DNA of 64,000 bases, taken from an uncultured Collinsella sp. (GTDB taxonomy: Bacteria; Actinomycetota; Coriobacteriia; Coriobacteriales; Coriobacteriaceae). The position numbers were made by a program, and so were the translations under genes. Shown here in pieces: positions 56,557 through 64,000 of the stretch (positions are counted from its first letter, which is position 1; each line of letters starts with the position of its first letter). The notes under the pieces were generated by a model. That model was not told the origin of the DNA and did not search any database. It saw nothing but the letters and a program-made list of their open reading frames with translations. Location: NCBI GenBank assembly GCA_934654835.1, contig CAKUGY010000003.1, forward strand, positions 1 through 64,000, in the 5' to 3' direction.

Positions 56557-56667
56557 CTAAGATGTTTTCTAAAAGGTATCCATTTATAAACGTATTGTCA
56601 AACATATATTGCTAAAACAGAAACAATTTATAGACTGAGTTGGTCGTATTCTTTGGACGATTGCTCC

Positions 56668-56737
56668 TATAATCTAGCCTTCGCTGCTGTCGGGAGGAAG
56701 GGCTAGGGCTCCGTTATTATGTTGAAACGCTTTAACA
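56668..56737 (+). promoter_or_regulatory. fucO promoter region with LacI-type operator
   Basis: A perfect TATAAT lies at 56668-56673, with a poor -35. At 56720-56737, TGTTGAAACGCTTTAACA is an 18-bp near palindrome with the central AANCGNTT of LacI/GalR operators. A GC hairpin (GCGGGGC/GCCCCGC) lies close to the fucO ribosome site. The stretch 56557-56835 holds no other gene. Confidence 0.55.
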
Positions 56738-56835
56738 ATTTTGACGTTCTCGCGATACTTTCGTTTCAAAAGCGTTAGGATGGGACTCATAGCGCGGGGC
56801 GTAATGGGTGCCCCGCACACGATGGGAGGCTATCA

Positions 56836-58002
56836 ATGGCTAATCGTTTCGTTCTTAACACCATTTCTTACCATGGTTCTGGCGCCATCAAGGAGATTCC
56901 CGGCGAGCTCCAGCGTCGCGGCTACAAGAAGATTTTCGTCTGCTCCGACCCCGATCTGGTCAAGTTTGGCGTTACCGCCAAGGTGACCGACGAGCTCGAC
57001 GCCGCCGGCATCGCTTGGAGCCTCTACTCCGAGATTAAGCCCAACCCCACCATCCAGAACGTCAAGGACGGCGTCGAGGCCTTTAAGGCTGCCGAGGCTG
57101 ACGCTATCGTGACCATCGGTGGCGGCTCCTCCATGGACACCGCTAAGGCTATCGGCATCATTATCAACAACCCCGAGTTCGCCGATGTCCGCAGCCTCGA
57201 GGGCGTCGCTCCGACCAAGAACCACGCCGTGTTCACCATCGCCGTGCCGACGACCGCCGGTACCGCCGCTGAGGTGACCATCAACTACGTCATCACCGAC
57301 CCCGAGAAGGTCCGCAAGTTCGTGTGCGTCGACACCAATGATGCCCCCGAGGTCGCCGTCGTCGATCCCGACATGATGGCTTCCATGCCCGCCGGCCTTA
57401 CCGCCTCTACCGGTATGGACGCTCTGACCCACGCCATCGAGGGCTACACCACCAAGGGTGCCTGGGAGCTCTCCGACATGTTCCACTTTGAGGCTATCAA
57501 GCTGATCAGCGAGAACCTGCGCGACTCCGTTGCCGAGGCCAAGTCCGGCAAGCCCGGCTCCGGCCGTGAGGGCATGGCTCTTGGCCAGTATGTCGCCGGC
57601 ATGGGCTTCTCCAATGTCGGCCTGGGCATCGACCACGCCATGGCTCACACCCTGTCCGCTCACTACGACACCCCGCACGGCGTCGCTTGCGCCATGCTGC
57701 TGCCGATCGCCATGGAGTTCAACAAGCCGGTTTGCGCCGAGCGCCTGGCCAAGGTCGCCGTTGCCATGGGCGTTGACACCACGGGCATGAGCGCCGACGA
57801 GGCTGCCGACGCCGCTATCGCCGCCGTCAAGCAGCTTTCCGCCGACGTGAACATCCCGCACGTCTGCGAGGCCATGAAGGCCGACGAGATCGAGGTCCTG
57901 GCTAAGGACGCCATGGCTGACGCCTGCTTCCCGGGCAACCCGCGCGAGGCGACACTCGACGACGTCATCGAGCTCTTCAAGAAGATCTGCCCGGCTGCCT
58001 AA
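56836..58002 (+). CDS. fucO: Iron-dependent lactaldehyde reductase / 1,2-propanediol oxidoreductase
   Basis: FucO reduces L-lactaldehyde from fucose or rhamnose breakdown to 1,2-propanediol with NADH. The 388 residues match the FucO type closely: IVTIGGGSSMDTAKAIGIIINNPEFADVRSLEG, PTTAGTAAEVTINYVITDPEKVRKFVCVD, GMDALTHAIEGY and GQYVAGMGFSNVGLGIDHAMAH. Iron ligands are the Asp and His of the DALTHAIEG region and the His residues of DHAMAH and DTPHGVA. It also fits general group III alcohol dehydrogenases. It is a single gene with a LacI-type site in its leader and a terminator behind it. GGGAGG precedes the ATG. Confidence 0.93.
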   Translation: MANRFVLNTISYHGSGAIKEIPGELQRRGYKKIFVCSDPDLVKFGVTAKVTDELDAAGIAWSLYSEIKPNPTIQNVKDGVEAFKAAEADAIVTIGGGSSMDTAKAIGIIINNPEFADVRSLEGVAPTKNHAVFTIAVPTTAGTAAEVTINYVITDPEKVRKFVCVDTNDAPEVAVVDPDMMASMPAGLTASTGMDALTHAIEGYTTKGAWELSDMFHFEAIKLISENLRDSVAEAKSGKPGSGREGMALGQYVAGMGFSNVGLGIDHAMAHTLSAHYDTPHGVACAMLLPIAMEFNKPVCAERLAKVAVAMGVDTTGMSADEAADAAIAAVKQLSADVNIPHVCEAMKADEIEVLAKDAMADACFPGNPREATLDDVIELFKKICPAA

Positions 58003-58076
58003 TCGCGCCTTCCGTTTGCTCCGGCTGCCGATGAGCAAATAACAGATTAGCTTTTGTTGCGGCAGCTATGCCGTAG

Positions 58077-58111
58077 AGCCCCGTCCTCTCAATGAGCGAC
58101 GGGGCTTTTTT
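58077..58111 (+). terminator. Terminator after fucO
   Basis: AGCCCCGTC (58077-58085) pairs with GACGGGGCT (58098-58106), followed by T. Confidence 0.9.
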
Positions 58112-58246
58112 ATGCCGGTTACGAATCGAGAGCCGCCGGTTGCGAAACGCGTCTTGCGGTTTGAATGGCTGCCATTCACGACCGGTCATTTGCCCCTGAC
58201 CTGCGCATAAACTCCCTTACCGATTAATTTGGGGGGATTGGTGCAT

Positions 58247-61200
58247 ATGAAGAACAGGTTTGCGCGGCATCGCTGGCGGCTTTTGGCTTGTGTCGCGGCG
58301 GTGACCGTAGCGAGCGCCGTCGCGTGTATGACCGCGGCTTGGGGCGCCGAGGCCGACTCGGCTCGACTCGGCGGTGCGATCCAAGAGTCGCTCAACGGAG
58401 ATTTCGCCTATATCTCCGAGGCCGGATTGGTTGCCGACGAGGGCACGGATTCGAAATTTGCCATGACCACGGGCACTGCGCCCTGGGACGATCCGACGGA
58501 GGCCGGAACGCCGGGCAACGATGTCACCGAGCTCGACAATACGGTGCGCACGTTTGATATGGTGAGCTACACCACGTTCTTTAGGAGCAAGGTGTACGAT
58601 GATTCACCCGCGAGTGCCTATAGGACGGGCGTCCTCCATTTTGAATATGTGATCCAGGGAACCTCCCAACAGATTCGGTTCGAAGAGGATTCTATGGGAT
58701 GGCTGCACGCAAAGCGCGAGGTGTCCTATGAGATTTCCCAGCTCGAGATTGATGGCAAGCCTTGTCAGGTTCTGCGCGGGAGCTATCTGTGGGAGCCGAG
58801 CGAGGAGAACCCTTCCGCTATCGGGGAAAGCTACCAGGAGCTTAACGTTGCCGTGCGTGTTCTTTCGATGCCCAACGGCTCGGTGATCTCGCCAACATTT
58901 TGCTATTGGCTCGAGGGCAACACGGCGGGGGATGCGGGCCATGCGTCCCAGTCGGATGCCTGTGCCACGCATGGTAGGGTGGAGCCCTGTTCCTTTGAAG
59001 CCCCCGGGGTAAAGGTCACGGCGGCGCCTCGCTTTAATGTGCAGCTTAAGACGAGTGATACACGAGCAAAGTATATTGATACCTTCGATTTTTCGAGCGG
59101 TAACGAGCAAGCGCTCAACAAAGACGCGGGCATGGTAAACGGGCGTGTCGATGTTTTGGGCGTTACCTTGCAGGTTGTGGGAAAGACAGCGCAGCATGGC
59201 CTACGCGGGTGTGAGATTCCCAACGGCGAGGACATCACCTTCGACATCGACATGGCATCCTCCTACCGATCGACCGACGGTGTCGACCACCCAGCGGAAG
59301 GAGCTCTGGCGCCGCTCGTTTGGAGTTTAGAGGGCAACACAAAGAGCAACAGCCAGGCCGATGGTCGCGAGATAAGCGGCGCGTATAAGTTTGCCGCCGG
59401 CGGAGCCCCCATGAACGGGTCGGCAGACAACCCCGGCAAGACGTACGAAAGCTGCTATAACGGTGGCTCGTGGACGGGGGTCCAAGCGGGCGGCAAGGTT
59501 TCCATTACGGTGTCCGGCTATCAACTCGACATGGGCCAGCTTCCGTATGGCGACGGCGGCGTCAGCGACTCGGTTCATACGTATTACGATCCCAACACAA
59601 CCGTAAACTACTGGGAAATCCAGACGGCATGCTTTTCTGCGGGAGAGCTGTGGGTCGTTCAGCCGTTCTACGAAGCGGACGGAAAGTATATTGCCGACGA
59701 GTTCGGTCCCGGTAGCTTTACGCTGACCGCGCAGGACGGCAACCTCAAGGCGAAAGGCGTGAGCGGGGCCGAGCTCGAGTCTGCGCAGGATAACTCCAAC
59801 CAGATGGCTCGCGCGGACGACGCTCCGGTGCTGACGCTTGCCCTTGAGCAGCCTGGTTCAATCGACCAGAACATCAACTATCAACAGTACGGCCGCGTTT
59901 CCTACGGAACCTCCCTGACCGACGGGTGCTTTGAGAACGGCAAGGACTGGATTGTTAGCGGGGGTCAGCTCAACATCCAGGAGCTGATCAAGCACAACTC
60001 GGCCGAGGGCCGCTATACGGCGGTTGCCTACGACGATCTTGTCAAGTTTGACGACGCCTTCTTTGATATCGAGGGCGTGCAGGCGGGCTCGAAGGCGGGT
60101 CTCGATCGCATGAGACAAAAATTCCTCTACGGGGCGAAGCCTTCTGGCGGTGGCTGGGATCACGGTGACAAGGATCCGGGCGATGCGGGCTACGATGACG
60201 AAATGATGCGTACGACCGCAGATGACCTGGTGTTCTTTGAGTCTTTGGATAAGCTGCGCTCGCAGGGACTTACCTGCGTCGCGGTCCTTTGGGAGGCACG
60301 TGGGCTTGCATCGGCGCAGTCGACGAATTGCTACTTTGCGCTCAGGGGCAGCGTGGCCGAGAGTGCTCGGCCTGGCTGCGTCTACATGGTCACGCATAGT
60401 GCGCGCGCGTGGAACAAGGGCAATGTCGCCGAGCAGGCCGCCGAGGAACTTGGCGTGGATCCGCAAGAGCTGAGCGATAGTCAATACGAGCAATATGCCA
60501 AAAGCGACGCTTTTCCTACGCGTGCAGGGTCGGAGGGGCTAAATTATGACGGCGACTATCCGGAGGCGTTTTGGGTCAACGATTACGCGACGCGCGACGG
60601 GTTGAGCACCTACCTCAAATCGTGGTACGACGCGAACGGTTACGGGGGCGGTAGTGCTGGCATCTCATATGGCGATTCGTGCCTCGTTGTTGCCTACTCG
60701 ACCTCGATCACCAAGGGCGTGGAACAGCAGACGAGCGCCGGCGGCGAAAAGCTTGCCTACGATATGGATGCGAACCAGCGGACTGCCGACTACATCCTTA
60801 AGCTCAAGATCCATCGTTCGGCGGGCGAATCGATAACCGAGGGCTCGTCATATACGACCAAGGTCTATGTCGAGGACACGCTTCCCGCAGGGCTTTCCTA
60901 TGTTCCGGGATCTGCCTACTGGGGCGGTGCCTATACCCAGGCAGGGGAGGGGCGCCAAGGAAAGATTGAAGGCGGCCAGTCGCTGGAGCCCACGGTTAGC
61001 GCTAACGGTGATGGCACTACGACGCTTCTGTGGACGCTCGATGGCGTCAAGGTGGGCACCGATGCTGTTACATCGCTCGATCCGATTCACTACGCCTGCG
61101 CTATCGGAACCCCGGGAGACGAGAAGACCGATGTCATCAACAACCAGCAGCTTTTAAATGAGGCGAGGGTATGGGGCGCCGGGGAGCAAAAGCACGACTT

Positions 61201-62371
61201 TTCGCCCGAAAACGCCAACTTGGCAAGGCTCAGTATTCAGGTGAGCAAGAACAACGCGGTCAGCCTCTCCAAGATTTCCGAGAACCCGGTTGTCGAGATC
61301 GGCGACGCTATGGGTTTTCGGATTAACGTCGGCAACAACTCGGTTAATACGATCGACATGGTCGCGGTGGATAGCCTGCCCTTTGACGGTGACCAAGCCG
61401 GATCTAAGTTCCGCGGAACCGTGCAGGTGCGTGAGGTGAGGGTAGATAACGCAGAGGCCTTACCGGGGGTGCGTTATTACTACACGTGCGATGAGTCGCT
61501 CAAGGGAAAAACGAGCATCGACCTCAAAACGGTTGACTTTGAATCCGACACTCGTTGGCATGGGCTTGACGTTGGCGCGGGTGGACTTCTTGAGATTCCT
61601 GACGCATTTGAGCCGGTGGCAATTGCCGCTGTTGGCGAGCTTCCCGCCGCGACGACGCTCAAGATGCATCTGACGCTGGTTGCTCCCAATGCGCAGCCGT
61701 CGGACCGCCTGGTCAACAGGTTGACGCGCGATGGTCTGGAAAGCGATGCCTCGTCGAGTGTGGTATCGCGCTCCCTTGAGGGCATCGTTTGGCACGACAT
61801 GGACGAGGACGGCATTCGTGCCGATTCCGAGGTTGCGATAGATGGCGTTTCGGCGCATCTCATGGTGCTCAAGAGCGGGGGCGATCCCGCTTGCGAGTCC
61901 GACTACGAGCCGTATCTCGTCGATGGTAGGGAGGCTGTGGTCGAGACCGGTGAGCAGATGGATGTTCTGACGGGAGAGGCCGTTGCGTATGAAGGCGGTC
62001 GTTACCGTTTCTTCAACCTGCCTGCCGGGACCTTCGGCGTGCTCTTTGCCGACGGTAGCTTCTCGATGCTCGGATATAGCGCCTCGCCGGTCGATGCCGG
62101 CGATGACGATTCGGTCGATTCCGATGCGACCGTTGTTGCCGAGCGTGCCGTTGACGGGTCGCTGGAGCAGGCGTTTATCGGGGGCATCGATATGCCCGAG
62201 GCGTCTTTGATGTCGACGGTCCATTTTGATTCGCCCTATCACGACCTGGGCGTTTTCGAAGACGCGGTAGCGCCCGATACGGGTATTGGCGTGGGGCCTG
62301 CGGGACTTCTTGCTCTTGCCTTTGCCGCTGCAGCGGGCGTTGTCGCATACGTGTGCTGGAGGGTCCGATGA
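58247..62371 (+). CDS. Large sortase-anchored surface adhesin, pilus locus
   Basis: The 1374-residue protein has a signal peptide (basic start, LLACVAAVTVASAVACMTAAWGA, cut about residue 34), a long extracellular region, and a C-terminal sorting signal: APDTG (an LPxTG variant), then a hydrophobic helix GPAGLLALAFAAAAGVVAYV and CWRVR. A conserved-repeat-like segment is YTTKVYVEDTLPAGLSYVPGSAYWGG. Near the end there is an SdrD-B-like domain (GIVWHDMDEDGIRADSEVAIDGVSAHL). It is the first gene of a set with a signal-peptidase-like gene and a pilin, so it is probably the tip or ancillary pilin. The start follows GGGGGG, and the next gene overlaps by four bases. Confidence 0.82.
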   Translation: MKNRFARHRWRLLACVAAVTVASAVACMTAAWGAEADSARLGGAIQESLNGDFAYISEAGLVADEGTDSKFAMTTGTAPWDDPTEAGTPGNDVTELDNTVRTFDMVSYTTFFRSKVYDDSPASAYRTGVLHFEYVIQGTSQQIRFEEDSMGWLHAKREVSYEISQLEIDGKPCQVLRGSYLWEPSEENPSAIGESYQELNVAVRVLSMPNGSVISPTFCYWLEGNTAGDAGHASQSDACATHGRVEPCSFEAPGVKVTAAPRFNVQLKTSDTRAKYIDTFDFSSGNEQALNKDAGMVNGRVDVLGVTLQVVGKTAQHGLRGCEIPNGEDITFDIDMASSYRSTDGVDHPAEGALAPLVWSLEGNTKSNSQADGREISGAYKFAAGGAPMNGSADNPGKTYESCYNGGSWTGVQAGGKVSITVSGYQLDMGQLPYGDGGVSDSVHTYYDPNTTVNYWEIQTACFSAGELWVVQPFYEADGKYIADEFGPGSFTLTAQDGNLKAKGVSGAELESAQDNSNQMARADDAPVLTLALEQPGSIDQNINYQQYGRVSYGTSLTDGCFENGKDWIVSGGQLNIQELIKHNSAEGRYTAVAYDDLVKFDDAFFDIEGVQAGSKAGLDRMRQKFLYGAKPSGGGWDHGDKDPGDAGYDDEMMRTTADDLVFFESLDKLRSQGLTCVAVLWEARGLASAQSTNCYFALRGSVAESARPGCVYMVTHSARAWNKGNVAEQAAEELGVDPQELSDSQYEQYAKSDAFPTRAGSEGLNYDGDYPEAFWVNDYATRDGLSTYLKSWYDANGYGGGSAGISYGDSCLVVAYSTSITKGVEQQTSAGGEKLAYDMDANQRTADYILKLKIHRSAGESITEGSSYTTKVYVEDTLPAGLSYVPGSAYWGGAYTQAGEGRQGKIEGGQSLEPTVSANGDGTTTLLWTLDGVKVGTDAVTSLDPIHYACAIGTPGDEKTDVINNQQLLNEARVWGAGEQKHDFSPENANLARLSIQVSKNNAVSLSKISENPVVEIGDAMGFRINVGNNSVNTIDMVAVDSLPFDGDQAGSKFRGTVQVREVRVDNAEALPGVRYYYTCDESLKGKTSIDLKTVDFESDTRWHGLDVGAGGLLEIPDAFEPVAIAAVGELPAATTLKMHLTLVAPNAQPSDRLVNRLTRDGLESDASSSVVSRSLEGIVWHDMDEDGIRADSEVAIDGVSAHLMVLKSGGDPACESDYEPYLVDGREAVVETGEQMDVLTGEAVAYEGGRYRFFNLPAGTFGVLFADGSFSMLGYSASPVDAGDDDSVDSDATVVAERAVDGSLEQAFIGGIDMPEASLMSTVHFDSPYHDLGVFEDAVAPDTGIGVGPAGLLALAFAAAAGVVAYVCWRVR

Positions 62372-62892
62372 GAGCTGCTTTCCCATCCCGCGAGAAAACG
62401 GGCCTAAAGGGCGCGCTTATCGACCTGTTGTTCAAGCTGATTGGCCTTGCATTTGTGGCCGTCATCTTGTTTGGGTTGTTTTTTGGCGTCGTACGCGTCG
62501 AGGGCGCGGGAATGGCCCCTGCTTTTAAGGACGGGGACCTGGTGCTGTTCTTTAGGCTCGACACCGAATATGCGGCAGGGGATGCCGTAGTGGTCGATGT
62601 CGGAGACGGCCCTTCCGTGCTGCGTGTAAGCGCGGGCCCTTTCGAGGATATCGATATTACCGAGCAGGGCGTGGTGATTGACGGCTTTGTCCAACAGGAG
62701 GACGACATCTACGAGAAGACGCTGCTCCCCTTGGACACGAGCGTGCAAATGCCGGTAAGGCTTACCGGCGACGAGTACTTTGTGCTTGGCGATGGGAGGG
62801 GACACGCGCGCGATAGCCGTGCGTTTGGTCCGGTCTCATCGAGGCAGATACAGGGACGGGCTATTGCGTTATTCAGGCTCAGAGGTCTGTAG
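62368..62892 (+). CDS. Signal-peptidase-I-like protein lacking the catalytic dyad
   Basis: The 174-residue protein has one membrane helix (LIGLAFVAVILFGLFFGVV, about 24-42) and the signal peptidase I fold: box B VRVEGAGMAPAFKDGDLVLF and box E FVLGDGRGHARDSRAFGPV. The catalytic Ser is replaced by Gly48 (GAGMAP instead of GxSMxP). The catalytic Lys is replaced by Leu85 (SVLRVSAGP instead of xVKRVxGxP). It should therefore not cleave by the known mechanism. A similar dead signal peptidase, SipA, is needed for pilus assembly in Streptococcus pyogenes and lies between the ancillary pilin and the FctA pilin, as here. The start at 62368 shares ATGA with the adhesin stop. Confidence 0.88.
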   Translation: MRAAFPSREKTGLKGALIDLLFKLIGLAFVAVILFGLFFGVVRVEGAGMAPAFKDGDLVLFFRLDTEYAAGDAVVVDVGDGPSVLRVSAGPFEDIDITEQGVVIDGFVQQEDDIYEKTLLPLDTSVQMPVRLTGDEYFVLGDGRGHARDSRAFGPVSSRQIQGRAIALFRLRGL

Positions 62893-62944
62893 CGAGTCGC
62901 TCCGTCAACGGATAGAGGACATGATAAAGAGAAAGGAAGTCCTT

Positions 62945-64000
62945 ATGTTCAAAGCAATAAAGTCCAAGGCTATGCTGGCGGTTCTGCCTGCCGCGATGAT
63001 CTGCGCAATCGCCGCTCCGGCGTCTGCCGAGACCGTTCCGACGGTTTTCACCGGCGAAGCTGGCTCCGCGGTTAACATCCCGATTGTAAAGGTGCTCCAG
63101 CTGCCCGAGGGCGCCTCGGTACCCACGGAGACCTTTACATTTACGTTGAGGGCGGTGACCACAGACGCGCCGGCTGCAACGGTGGCGATGCCTGGTTTTT
63201 CTGGCAACGATTCGTCGGTGGAGTCCGAAAACGGTATCTGCCTGGTGAAGAAGTCGGCGAATATTGGGTTCGATGGCGATTTTCCGCATGCGGGCATCTA
63301 TGAGTATGAGGTGACCGAGGTTCAGGGCGCCACGGAGGGCATGACCTACTCTGCGGACAGCTACACGCTTCGCCTGTATGTTGCGAACGCCGCCGACGGT
63401 TCGCTTTACATCAAGAATGTTACGGCCGAGCATGATGGCGAGAAGGCCAAGGACGTCTCCTTCGTTAACACCTACACCAAGAACTCGAGCCTCGAAATTA
63501 GCAAGACGACGGTGGGCGACTATGCCGACAAGACGCGTAAGTTTGGGTTCTCCATTACGTTCGATCGCATCGGCATGGGAAATGAGGGCACCACGGTTAC
63601 CGGCAGCCTTGCTAACGGCGATCAGCTGGCCTGCGAGGTAGGCAGGGCCATGACGTTTGAGCTTGCCGACGGCGAGAAGCTTGTGTTCGACAGTCTTCCG
63701 GTCGGTACGCGCTACACCGTGACCGAGACGGCGGCGGAGGATGGCTATGTCCCGAGCGTGCAAGTAGTTGAGAACGGCGTGGAGGGAGGCGTGCGCACGG
63801 CTGCCGACGCCGATGCACTAGCGAGCGCTGAGGACGGCGCCACCAATCTGGTGGGCGAGGGCACGAATAGCGTTGCCTTTACCAATACTCAGGATGATGT
63901 GCCCCTGACGGGCATCTTGCTCAAGAATGCCCCCTTTGTCGTGGCGATTGCCGCCGGCGCACTGCTGCTGATCGGCTTTGTCGTCCGCTCGGTTCGCCGT
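62945..64000 (+). CDS. FctA-like major pilin subunit (runs off the window)
   Basis: At least 352 residues; the stop lies beyond the window. The signal peptide ends ASA-E at 28. Two isopeptide-type domains follow. Domain 1 has Lys49 (IVKVLQL), Glu125 (YEYEVTEV) and Asn175 (FVNTY). Domain 2 has Lys187 (LEISKTTV), Glu261 (YTVTETA) and Asn314 (FTNTQ). These are the residues that make internal Lys-Asn bonds in FctA/Spy0128 pilins. The sorting motif is VPLTG (319-323), followed by the membrane helix PFVVAIAAGALLLIGFVV and RSVRR, so little is missing. A pilus sortase gene is expected next. AAGGA precedes the start by eight bases. Confidence 0.9.
   Translation, partial: MFKAIKSKAMLAVLPAAMICAIAAPASAETVPTVFTGEAGSAVNIPIVKVLQLPEGASVPTETFTFTLRAVTTDAPAATVAMPGFSGNDSSVESENGICLVKKSANIGFDGDFPHAGIYEYEVTEVQGATEGMTYSADSYTLRLYVANAADGSLYIKNVTAEHDGEKAKDVSFVNTYTKNSSLEISKTTVGDYADKTRKFGFSITFDRIGMGNEGTTVTGSLANGDQLACEVGRAMTFELADGEKLVFDSLPVGTRYTVTETAAEDGYVPSVQVVENGVEGGVRTAADADALASAEDGATNLVGEGTNSVAFTNTQDDVPLTGILLKNAPFVVAIAAGALLLIGFVVRSVRR

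Overview
The window reads like a high-GC, Gram-positive gut anaerobe of the Coriobacteriia, most likely Collinsella or a close relative. This is inferred from gene content and codon use, not from a database match. Supporting features are a split transketolase, rubredoxin plus a flavin reductase, an [FeFe]-hydrogenase, sortase-type pilus proteins, FtsE/FtsX, and Shine-Dalgarno-led genes with GC-rich third positions. No rRNA, CRISPR array, prophage or complete insertion sequence is present.

Layout. 1-2163: end of an export/bacteriocin-like cassette (ABC protein plus a secreted peptide broken by a one-base insertion). 2418-15310: housekeeping block with rpmE, secA, prfB, a YitT-type membrane protein, split transketolase, ftsEX and rnr. 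15372-20745: an orphan serine recombinase, a VanZ-like protein, an ArsC/Spx-like protein, a regulator fragment, tRNA-Gln and tRNA-Glu, a TPR protein, smpB, a flavin reductase and rubredoxin. 20773-29711: an Nramp transporter and phosphoglycerate mutase on the minus strand, then gltB-gltD. 30023-36026: a hypothetical gene, an amidohydrolase, a zinc-ribbon membrane protein and a minus-strand copper operon copA-copZ-csoR with a CsoR-type operator. 36356-39689: a DEAD-box helicase and a flavodoxin-ferredoxin. 39979-44648: a PTS operon for an alpha-glucoside (IIA, antiterminator, IICB, GH4 phospho-glucosidase) with an antitermination-like leader. 44835-50913: a four-gene operon joining a GltD-like flavoprotein, an [FeFe]-hydrogenase and an ABC importer. 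51010-55476: an orphan antitoxin, a CPBP protease, a YgiQ radical SAM enzyme and a DUF1275 protein. 55533-56556: a small, AT-rich, overlapping three-gene cassette that includes a Cys-rich peptide. 56668-58111: fucO. 58247-64000: the start of a pilus locus (large adhesin, signal-peptidase-like protein without its catalytic dyad, FctA-like pilin).

Three items stand out. First, the intergenic spaces hold at least five families of fixed-length palindromes (67, 57, 46, 33 and 29 bp). Two families form regular arrays with exact 80-bp and 62-bp periods. In the 33-bp family the core sits at a fixed position while the stem arms change together. Second, the hydrogenase, GltD-like flavoprotein and ABC importer form one tight operon, a combination with no obvious textbook role. 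Third, the overlapping Cys-rich peptide cassette at 55.5-56.6 kb looks like a minimal, possibly decayed, peptide-modification system.

The genes mostly serve fermentative carbon use (PTS, transketolase, GOGAT, FucO), redox disposal (hydrogenase, rubredoxin, ferredoxin), metal homeostasis (MntH, CopA/CopZ/CsoR) and host-surface interaction (pilus). All functions are assigned by reading motifs by eye; no search was run.
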